Shown here one piece after another: positions 37,440 to 45,965 of a stretch of DNA of 64,000 nt. The position numbers and the translations under genes were made by a program. The DNA comes from Absidia repens (Eukaryota > Mucoromycota > Mucoromycetes > Mucorales > Cunninghamellaceae), in assembly GCA_002105175.1 (NCBI GenBank), contig MCGE01000013.1, positions 496,001 through 560,000 of the forward strand, given 5' to 3'. Position 1 is the stretch's first letter. The number at the start of each line of letters is the position of its first letter. The notes beneath the pieces were generated by a model. It was not told the DNA's origin. It made no database searches and worked only from the letters and a program-made list of their open reading frames with translations.

Positions 37440-37700
37440 ATTTTATTTCAGATATAGATTCGATATAAAATATGACAAATAACACAAAGCTAAGCTAATG
37501 ACTATATTCTAGAAGCCCATTCTAATGGTGGTTCCAATTCACGAATCCAAAATGAAAGGGGTTCTCCATGAATGTTTGTATTGCATTTTCCAAATTCCCC
37601 TGTTTCAAGTTCTAATCACTAATCCAAAATCACCAGTATCTCAAAGAAGCTACAATGAGGATATGTGCTCTTGAAAAAAAACGAAAGAGAGAGAAAGAAA
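37440..37700 (-). repeat. Dispersed repeat, copy 5 (inverted, core)
   Basis: On the - strand: core 37490-37640 (gattagtgattagaacttga, ccctttcattttggattcgt), ending in an AATAAA-type module (ctgaaataaaatatatc, 37437-37453). A purine-rich tract on the + axis (37668-37710) corresponds to the usual pyrimidine tract. No CACGTG is present upstream; instead CCAAT/ATTGG-type boxes lie at 37718-37760. This copy is more diverged than the forward ones. Confidence 0.65.
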
Positions 37701-37910
37701 GGAGATACAAAAAAAAATCCAATAAAAAATGGAAGATCATTGGTCGGAGTACGAATAGGCCAATCGAAAATTTCCCAAAACTCCAGCGAAGCGTCAGAGC
37801 GTTTATTTATACATATAGTAACATAGTGTTGTACTGTAAAAGAATAGTAGTGTTAAAATAGCTATTACGTATGGATGATTATAAATGTTAATTCTTCTTT
37901 TTTCTTCAAT
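37701..37910. other. 3' region of the receptor gene with recurring segment
   Basis: Contains the 37760-37810 segment (ttcccaaaactccagcgaag on the + axis), related to 20985-21040, next to an AATAAA on the - strand. No gene. Confidence 0.45.
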
Positions 37911-38644
37911 TTAGCTTGAAGCATAATCACTTGTAGGCGGGCGCATGCTTGATGGAATCACGCTAGATGTCGGCCGTGGTGGTAGTTGAACTGGTCTCCT
38001 GATATATTTCACAAATATTTCTTTAGGTATGGTTTGCACTGTTGGGTCGGCAAAGAAAATCATTGCTGTAAACACTCCTGCAAGTCGAGCTAAAACATTT
38101 CCCGTCATTGCAAATACATAATTAGCGTCATGATCAGGATTAATCAGATACATTTGTAAAGCGAAGCCTAATGAATACGTTAATGCCGGCACTTGCAGAA
38201 AAAAAAAAAAAAAAGAGTTTGAATATAGGACTTTTCACATTCCTCTTTCCTTCTCTCCTTCTTACTTAAAGGATATAAAAGACTTCGAGCAACAACTTTC
38301 GTAAAAGGATTCGTGTTTTGTTGATGGATATTTTTCAAAATTAAATTGGCGGCGTTTTCGGAATAATCAGGGTCAGTTAATGGTAGCTGTGCTGATGGCA
38401 AATCATCATCACTGATGTCGACAACGTGACGAATGCCTCGATAGGTAATTTGCATCATACGCTCTTCACATCGTTTCTTTTCAATATACACCTTATACAT
38501 TGCAGAGATTGATGAGAAGAACGCGACCACGATAATAAAAAACATGAATGAATAGTAATAAATCCATGCTGCCTTATTATAAGTCCGATCGAGAAATGCA
38601 TTGTAGAACCTAAAAAAAAAGGAAGCAAATGACAGATCAGCTGC

Positions 38645-38678
<34 letters not shown>

Positions 38679-39233
38679 AAAAAGCCTTTACCAACAAATT
38701 TGAGAATTAGTTTTAATTATATCTTCTAATCCAGGAGGGAGCTCTTCAGCAAAATAAGGAACGACATTGGCGATTACAGTATACAAAATGGCGACCGGGA
38801 TCAAGATATATTCAGGTCGACAAGGCCAATAGACATGACAGACAAACACCAAGAAAAGATGAACTCCGACCATCCCTAGAAGGCAACTCGGCAGAACGGT
38901 AAAAAGCCCATCCACAAAACGCCAACTTGCACAAAACCCAGTATCCAGCTGGTCATGAGTTGCTTTCAAGGCAAGGCAATGATTCACAAATGATACTATA
39001 TTAGCCAAGATTACGCAGCGAAGAGATACCCGATTAGCATCCCGAGGATGATGGAAAAGCATATAGATGTAAACAGCTACTACTACTGTAATGGCAGCCA
39101 TGCTTAGTATAGTACAAACATCCGACGCTGTTTTTAACTGATTGAATTGGTCCATCGTGTAATGAAATTGAGTTGGTGGAAGTGTTGATGATGGATCAGG
39201 AGTTGATGTTGCTGCATCATAATTCTTTACCAT
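37911..39233 (-). CDS. Seven-transmembrane receptor-like protein (putative GPCR)
   Basis: Predicted plasma-membrane receptor, ligand unknown. Exons 38692-39233, 38266-38609 and 37911-38191 give 388 residues. The ATG at 39231-39233 is used; the extra upstream codon is TTG. Seven hydrophobic spans are visible: CTILSMAAITVVVAVYIYML, RCVILANIVSFVNHCLAL, LFTVLPSCLLGMVGVHLFLV, YILIPVAILYTVIANVVPYF, YYYSFMFFIIVVAFFSSISA, LMPALTYSLGFALQMYLI and NVLARLAGVFTAMIFFA. The N-terminus is short and polar with no signal peptide, and a Pro/Ser-rich tail ends in the cytosol. The loop between TM5 and TM6 is long and charged, as in G-protein-coupling receptors. Extracellular-side Cys (GFCASW, SQICW) could form the usual disulfide. 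Resemblance is by topology, not by a named family. Confidence 0.75.
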
Positions 39234-39929
39234 CAAGAAAGAGTCATCCGAATAGTAACCGGATATATATTTTTTTCAATCTCGATTGAGTAGTATGGTG
39301 ATTATAGGTGAGAGATATAGTGAAAAAGAAAAAAGAAAGGTATGGGATAAATATTTCCGATTAACTGGAGAAAAAGGTTTTTTTTTTGTACCGCCTGCAT
39401 GAATGAAATCTGAAACAAAAAGTGAGCCCCGATACTGACCGAAAAAAATCCACCACGCTTTAACATACAAAAAAGGTAATTTTTTTGCCCCTACGGCTTC
39501 CAAGTTTTTTTTTTTTGTTTTTTTTTCTTACACATCTTTATATATTTAAATACGCGTATTCCGTGCAGAATTAAAGGTCGTGACAATAAGCTTATTTGGA
39601 GAAGTAATTGACGTCAACTGTCGTTTGATTGATATGATACTTCAACATATTCTCTTTGTGGGACATTGCTTAAATAAACTTTTTAATGATCTTTTTGTGT
39701 CCCCTCCGCTCTCTTATTTTGATATACCACTGATATCCTTCAAAATACATCTTTCACATTCGTGGCGATAGATCTAGTCAGAGAAGTAATTAACGTGAAC
39801 TGCCGTTTGATCGATGATTCAGCATGATCGCTTCCTCGGACATTGAAAATCAATTGCTTAAATAAAGCTTTGGCGGTAATTGGGCTCTCCCCTTTTTTTT
39901 TTTTTTTTTTTTTCTTCGTTAAACACGTT
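39234..39929. promoter_or_regulatory. Divergent promoter of the receptor and decarboxylase genes, with an imperfect duplication
   Basis: Two related segments begin gaagtaattgacgtcaactg (39601) and gaagtaattaacgtgaactg (39783), both continuing ycgtttgatygat, then ggacat and ttgcttaaataaa. Unit spacing is about 182 bp. The first copy contains a perfect palindromic CRE, TGACGTCA, at 39609-39616; the second has lost it. A T tract lies at 39894-39913. Confidence 0.6.
39609..39616. promoter_or_regulatory. CRE palindrome TGACGTCA
   Basis: Consensus site of CREB/ATF-type bZIP factors (in fungi Atf1/Sko1-like), 320 bp upstream of the decarboxylase ATG and 376 bp upstream of the receptor ATG. Function is inferred from the motif only. 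Confidence 0.5.
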
Positions 39930-41810
39930 ATGATCAATACTAGAAAAACAACCATCGGACTATACTTACTTCAGCGTCTTAAGGAAATAGGCATTGATAC
40001 TGTCTTTGGTGTACCTGGTGATTACAACCTCACATTTCTAGATGTACTAGAAGGTAATGCTGCGATCTCAAGATCATTGAATTCAGGACAGAGAATCAAG
40101 ATCAAGTGCTAATCGTTATTTTCATTTAACTAGATGACAAGGAGATAACCTGGGGAAACAATGCCAATGAACTGAATGCTGCTTATGCTGCTGATGGCTA
40201 TGCCCGTGTCAAGGGTGCTGGCGCTTTATTGACTACTTTTGGTGTAGGTGAGCTCTCAGCGGCCAATGGCGTGGCTGGGTCTTATGCTGAACAACTTCCA
40301 GTCATTCATATTGTGGGTATGCCCAGATCCGACAGGATATCAAACGGGGCCCTAGTGCATCACTCCTTTGGAAATGGTGATTTGTTAGCCTTTATCAAGA
40401 TCTATCAACAGCTCTCTGTTGCGAGTGCTCTTTTATCTGTCTCAGAAGCTGCTTGTCAAATCGATCATGTTATAACTGAAAGTTTACAGAGTCGTCTTCC
40501 AGGTAAATAAATCAACAAAAGCAAATGCATAAGACAGTAGGACATCAACTCATTGCCTTTTACTTTTTTATATTTTATTAGGATATATCGGCATCCCTTG
40601 TGACATTGTGAATACTCAAGTTGAAGTGAATGCGTGCAACAAACTTGATTACTCAATCCCCAAAAGCATTCCGGATGTGCAAGAGGCTGCCCTACAAGCA
40701 ATCATTACAACTATCCAACAAGCGAAACACCCCATCATTATTGCCGACGTTTGTGCATTGCGGAACAACATGAAGAAGGAAGTCGCTGAATTGGCTCAAG
40801 TATCAGGATTCCCTGTTTATGTTACTCCCTTGGGAATTGGCATTGTTGACCGCGACCTCCCCAACTTTCGCGGATGCTACATGGGTGCCGTTTCCTTGCC
40901 TCAAATCAATGCCGAAGTACTTGGTGCGGATCTTGTGCTTGAACTGGGTGGAAAACGAGTTGATACAAATACTGGCGTTTTTACATCATCATTATCCCCA
41001 TCCAAAACCATTGAATTCCATACAAATGTCACCAAAGTACTCCATTCTTCTTTTGAAAAGGTGGCCATGAAAGAACTTATTCCATTGGTCATCAAACACT
41101 TCCCAGAATCAGCAAAAATCAACATCAACCGTCTCATCAAAAACACACTTGGACCTCCTGCTCAGCGTGCCAAAACACCTGAAGGCGACACGTTAATTCA
41201 GGACTACTTTTGGAACAAGATCCCCGATTACCTACCCGAGCGATCAGTGGTCATTGTTGAAACAGGTACGCTCTCTTTTGGATCCATGAATCTGAACATC
41301 CCCAAAGATAGCATCTTCATCTCTCAATTTCAGTGGGCAAGTATCGGTTATTCTGTCCCTTCCACACTGGGTGCGGCGATGGCGGATCGGTCAAGACGAG
41401 TCTTTTTAATGGTCGGCGATGGCTCCTTCCAGTTAACGGTACAAGAAATTTCAGTGATGCTCCTCCATGGTGTGTGCCCTATTATCTTACTCTTCAACAA
41501 CGATGGCTATTTGGTGGAAGAACTACTCCATGCCCCCAATAGGAAATACAACAGCTTCCCAATGTGGCAATATGCCGACAGCTTTCGCTACTTTGGCGCT
41601 CGTCTCAAGATCAATCAGGAACGACGTGGAATGAACAAGAGCAAATTCAACATTGGTGTACAGAAAAAGGTCAAAACACGCAAGGAATTTGAAGCTGCTA
41701 TGGAGCAAGCGCTTGATCAACCCAACTGCATCCATTTTTTGGAAATGATCTGCCCCTCCAACGACGCGGCGAAAGAAGTCTGGCAACACACTGAACTTTT
41801 TGGTGTATAA
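39930..41810 (+). CDS. Pyruvate decarboxylase-type ThDP enzyme
   Basis: Non-oxidative 2-keto-acid decarboxylase of the PDC family; pyruvate to acetaldehyde is the likely reaction. Exons 39930-40053, 40134-40502 and 40582-41810 give 573 residues. N-terminal GVPGDYNLTFLD holds the catalytic Asp, NANELNAAYAADGYARVKG the ThDP-activating Glu, and VHHSFGNGD the His-His pair. The cofactor motif runs from GDGSFQLTVQEIS (about 442) to FNNDGYLVEELLHAP (about 470-484), including the second catalytic Glu. All key residues of yeast Pdc1 are therefore present. The C-terminal part is a little unusual (INQERRGMNKSKFNIGVQKK) where yeast has a shorter loop. Phenylpyruvate or indolepyruvate decarboxylase is the alternative; the HHSFGNGD motif favours pyruvate. 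Polyadenylation signal near 41865. Confidence 0.9.
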
Positions 41811-42365
41811 TAATCTTACTTATAGAAACAGTTTAGTGAAGTCATTTTATTTAGTTAATTCAAAAATAAAATAAAAGATTGATTTTTTATTGCTAATGCT
41901 ATACAAACTGGGGAAGGAAATTTTAGATTATAGTATAATGGGGTGTACTGGAGTGCATCAACGGTGGGATGGCGGATAGGATATCGACCGGAAGATAGGG
42001 ATAGGTGACGAGATTATATCGGAACAAGCAGTCAGGAACAAATGTGTTTATTTTTTTCTTGTGCTAGAGCTATGCAAGTTGTGTTTACCTAAAAAAAATA
42101 AAAGGACTCACGTGTGGAGGGACATTTACGGACAATCTTTTATGGAAAACGGTCGAGTTCTGACTGTCACAGACTCCGCAGGAAGGTTTTTTTCCCCTCC
42201 CCCAAAAAAAAGGCGATTGAATTTTTTGCCCTTTGGATTTTCTTTTTCTAACATTATTTAGAAACAGTCGTAAGTGATAAACACGGTTGAAAACATTAAA
42301 TATACACAAGCTTATTAACCATTCACTTATCTTATTTTGTTTTCATATCGCAATGTACTAGCAAT
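41811..42365. other. Spacer before SmG
   Basis: Decarboxylase 3' region with AATAAAATAAA at about 41863, then AT-rich DNA and a C-rich/A-rich stretch near 42190-42210. Small frames on both strands are not called. Confidence 0.4.
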
Positions 42366-42755
42366 ATGGGTAAGACTGCCACACCAGAACTGAAGACGTA
42401 TGTATAAGAAGAAAAAAAAGAACTGCACAGTAGATTGACATATCCTTTAATTAATACACCTTTACCACTGATAGATATATGGACAAGCAATTGTCACTTC
42501 AACTCAACAACAATCGTAAGGTGACTGGCGTTTTAAGAGGATATGATCCGTTTATGAATCTGGTACTGGACGAAGCTCTCGAAGAAATCAGCGCCACTGA
42601 AAAGAACTCGATTGGCATGGTGGTAAGGACAGAACAGCATAGTGAATCAATACATTCCAAACGTATATGGTCCTGTTCAAACTTATCATTGATGTTATCT
42701 TTAGGTTATACGAGGGAACAGTATTGTATTAATGGAATCAATTGAACGTCTTTGA
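42366..42755 (+). CDS. SMX2: Small nuclear ribonucleoprotein G (SmG)
   Basis: Subunit of the heptameric Sm ring on U1, U2, U4 and U5 snRNAs. Exons 42366-42397, 42475-42622 and 42705-42755 give 76 residues, exactly the family size. Sm1 motif: QLSLQLNNNRKVTGVLRGYD followed by PFMNLVLDEA. Sm2 motif: IGMVVIRGNSIVLME, with the RGNS of SmG split by the last intron between MV and VIRG. The first exon codes only MGKTATPELKT and is too short to be found by ORF length. Short, intron-rich, typical of this class. Confidence 0.96.
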
Positions 42756-43939
42756 AACAACACCTCTGACACGCACTTATTCTATCCACACACCAACACG
42801 CCAATATACACGCACATGTACCCTTCAAATTTTTTTTTTTTATATCCCCTTCACCAGAATCACATATTAGTCTAGCTATCTCCATTTGTAGGTTTTTTTT
42901 TTTAATTTGATTTTTAAATAAATCTGCCTTTTTATATATATTCAACATATTAGTTTCCGGTCATCTATCTAGTACATCGTAGTTGATTGGATACCATGTC
43001 TACAAGTTATTTTTTGAATACTTTTTTTTTTTTTTTTTTTTTTTTTTGTCTTTCTACAGGACTCGTGTGGGGATGGATGATTTTCATAACGGACAATCGG
43101 TTGCTATAAATGATTTTCGGTGTTTGCATAGTGGTGATTGTGGGAAGGGGCAGGCATATAGACATGGTGCATAGAGATATATCGTGATTTGAGTGCAGCT
43201 CATTTCCGTCAAAATAGACAATACAAAGTCAGCAAGCGTAGCTTGGTCTACCATTTATGCTCACTATGTTTTGTGGTGAATTTTTGGAAGTTCAAATGTT
43301 ATTTACTAATATTTATGAAAAGTATTCTGGATACACCGTGAATATTTGGAGTTACTTGATAATAAGGGTTTTGACTGCGCAACATGCTTCTCAAGGTGAA
43401 AAGGAGCAAAGCCGCGTGGCTGGGTTTACTTTTTCTCTTATAAAAAAACAACAACAACTAATATTGAGCATTGGAAGCTGGCCGGTTTTGGCTGAGAGAT
43501 CAAGAAATTGCATTACCAAGACATTTATTCCCCTCCCCCCCGCAAAAAAAGGAATGATACCATATGCGGGTAAACTAAATGCCTTCCAGGTAAAGTCAAT
43601 CATCATATTTTTATGCGTTCGTCGCTCTTTTTTCTTTCTTTTTTTATGTTACCTTCGTTATTTGTTTTCAGGCGTCCACGACGGCCATACTTTTTAAACC
43701 ATTCAATAAATCCCTCCTCACCCTATCTACTAACCCAAGCTCATACAGTAGGCACAGCGCTGTGTACGACGGCAGATGAAGTCGCCTACACATAGCCCTC
43801 TCTAGTTTTATTTCTACAAATATCATTTTCTTTTCGTGCTTATATACACTGTGCTGTACACCACTGTACATATTTAGTAGTGAGGGTATACTCATTCGAC
43901 AAAGCAAAAACGTAGTATGGGAGACTATAGAAATGGGAA
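42756..43939. other. Gene-poor spacer
   Basis: A T tract of 25+ bp at 43022-43047. The open frame 43257-43697 (146 codons) and the frame at 42983-43174 have no recognisable family and uneven composition; I do not call them. Confidence 0.35.
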
Positions 43940-44015
43940 CAAGACAGGGTATATTTTATTCAGAGGTAGATATAAACTATGAGAACGAAACTAAACTAAA
44001 TCTAAAGGCGAGGCA
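43940..44015 (-). repeat. Dispersed repeat, fragment (inverted)
   Basis: On the - strand it matches the 3' end of the core (tttagtttagtttcgttctc, atagtttatatctacctctg, then aataaaatatacc). Only the last ~70 bp of the core remain, so this is a truncated copy. Confidence 0.55.
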
Positions 44016-44327
44016 TTTACTGTGGGGATGTGGATTGGCAAGTGTATTCTGTATGAGGGTATCTTGCTATAAAAAAAAGCATACAGGACATATCTTTAAT
44101 ACCAACCGACCCAGTCAAAGAAGACAAGCTATTATACAGCGAGGGCGATGAAAAAAAAAAAATAGGTCGAATTGCTTCATCTTGACTGTCAGGTATGAAA
44201 TACTAAGCAACCATGCTGTCAACGTTTAGAAGCAATGACGACTGTCATGGAGCAGAACCACCTAGTTGATGGTGTTATATGGTCTTGATTGTTTGTAAAA
44301 AAAAAAAAGAAAAAAGGTAGGCTTCCT

Positions 44328-45300
44328 TATTTGTATCCACCAAAAAAAACCAACCAAAAACACTTTAAACCCCGCCCACGTGAATATTTATTTTTCTCTC
44401 TGCCCCGCCTTTTTTTCGCACTCTTTTTCTTTTTTCTTCTTCTTTAATTCTTCAAAATTGTGACTCCTATGGAATTATGATGGGCTTAGATGAGTGTCAG
44501 GACTAGTTTAGAAGGGTTTTCAGAACAGGGATTAAGATGCATGGGGAAACCCTTTCATTTTGGATAGAGATTTAGAACCACCATTAGTTAGCGTTTTGGA
44601 GGCCTCATCAACTTAGTTAGTATTAGTTTGTCCATAGTTTGTACCTATATCTGAATAAAATATATTCTTTTTATTTACTTTGATGAAAAATGTCCCATTG
44701 GTCATTCTCATGTCTTGTGTGCCATAGCTCATTTATAATTGCCAACAGCTCTTTTGATTGTTGTTTGACCGATGTGCGTTTCAATAAAAGATATTCTTTG
44801 TTCTTTCTCAAGTCATGAGTAGTTTATTGAATCCCATTTCACAATTGTACCTTTAGATTAGTGTTAGTCATTCTTCAATTCTCGCTTTAGTCTCCCCATG
44901 CTTCCCTCCATTAGATCCTTCAGTTAAATCGCTTGTTATAATGAAATCCCTCTCCTTTAGTTTTAGTATCCACCAATATGCTTCAATAAAATATGTCCTT
45001 TTTATTAATTAACTATTGTCTGTCCCGCCCAATAGTAAACAGTACCTTTATTGTAGCTGTTTTGTGAGTATCCTACCAATCTTTTGCCTTTTAGTTCACC
45101 CACCAAGACTATTTTTTGCTCTAATAATTAGCAGTCTTAGATTACTGACTATCAAATATAGTCGATCAACTAAATAAATGAATTTAGATCACATTGTAGC
45201 TGTAACCTTCACTATAGCACATTTAACACAGTATTCATGTTTATCTATGACCACTTCCCAACTCTCGTACACATACATACATTTAACACGGCAAATTAAA
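44328..45300 (+). repeat. Dispersed E-box repeat, copy 6 (forward, long)
   Basis: Same architecture as copy 3: ttgtatccaccaaa leader (44331), CCCGCCCACGTGAA with CACGTG at 44377-44382, pyrimidine tract 44390-44450, core 44480-44660 (gtcaggactagtttagaagg; aagatgcatggggaaaccct), first AATAAAATAT at about 44654. Later modules: tttcaataaaagatattctt (44778), cttcaataaaatatgtcctt (44985), gagtatcctaccaatctttt (45067), and an end near ctatagcacatttaacacag (45225). The core has a 2-bp deletion that breaks the short conserved reading frame. Confidence 0.78.
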
Positions 45301-45309
45301 CGCGTAAGG

Positions 45310-45645
45310 GACACATTATAAATGTCAAGACATATTTATTTCAGGTATAGACACAGTATTATATTGTGTAAGCTACACTAAGCTAAGCCAAACACACTAA
45401 TCTAAGAGGTGATTAATCTATCTAATTGCGTTCCTAACCGTGAAATCCAAAATGAAAGGGTTTCCTATGCGAGTTCGCATTGCGTTTTCAAAATGCCACA
45501 GAGTAAAGCGTAACACTAATCCAAGACCATTAGCAGCACCCTCTATGGGCTTCAATGAGTCAATCATGAGATTCGGAGTATTAATGGGATAGGCATCAAA
45601 CACCAAAGTACTGCCCAAATTGTTGCCCGCCATAGTACGCGTCTA
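45310..45645 (-). repeat. Dispersed repeat, copy 7 (inverted, diverged, ORF-bearing)
   Basis: Lies tail to tail with copy 6. On the - strand the core runs 45640 to 45370 with gaaaccctttcattttggat (45448-45467) and ends in an AATAAATATG-type module near 45330. It is the most diverged core, and the only one in which the frame containing PFILD is open over more than 70 codons. Confidence 0.6.
45418..45633 (-). CDS. Small ORF overlapping repeat copy 7
   Basis: 71 codons, ATG at 45631-45633. Contains GSTLVFDAYPINTPNLMIDS and ENAMRTRIGNPFILDFTVRN; the PFILD segment is shared in frame with the other repeat cores. Just upstream on the same strand (about 45716-45815) is an exon-like block with WLWQVGFDVSDDG followed by gtacg, and a tgacag acceptor at 45656. 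If spliced, the read enters the overlapping frame DVILDAYYGGQQFGQYFGV and stops. So this is either a small protein or part of a truncated older gene from which the repeat core derives. No family recognised. Confidence 0.3.
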   Translation of the reverse strand: MAGNNLGSTLVFDAYPINTPNLMIDSLKPIEGAANGLGLVLRFTLWHFENAMRTRIGNPFILDFTVRNAIR

Positions 45646-45965
45646 ATATCACATCCTGTCAAAACCCACTTTCAATTAGAAATAAAGCTTGAATACGTGA
45701 CACAGCATTTTTCGTACCCCATCGTCACTGACATCAAATCCCACCTGCCATAACCAACACTTTTCAGACAATAGTAGAGAAGTCGAACGGAGGTACACGA
45801 CAGGATCTGCGTTTATTGGGAGTAAAAAAAAAAAAAAAAAAACAACAAAAAAACAAAAACTTAAAAATATAACTATCACTACAAAAAAAAAAAGAAAAAA
45901 AAAAAGCGAGGGGAGGGGATGACTCTAACTAAATAAATCTATTCCTATCAAACTATGTTTATAAA

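Noticed and set aside
39230..39236. Extra N-terminal Met for the receptor
   Set aside because: The codon at 39234-39236 is TTG; the first ATG is 39231-39233.
43257..43697. 146-codon ORF
   Set aside because: No recognisable domain, end translates T-rich DNA, no start-site context and no splice partners.
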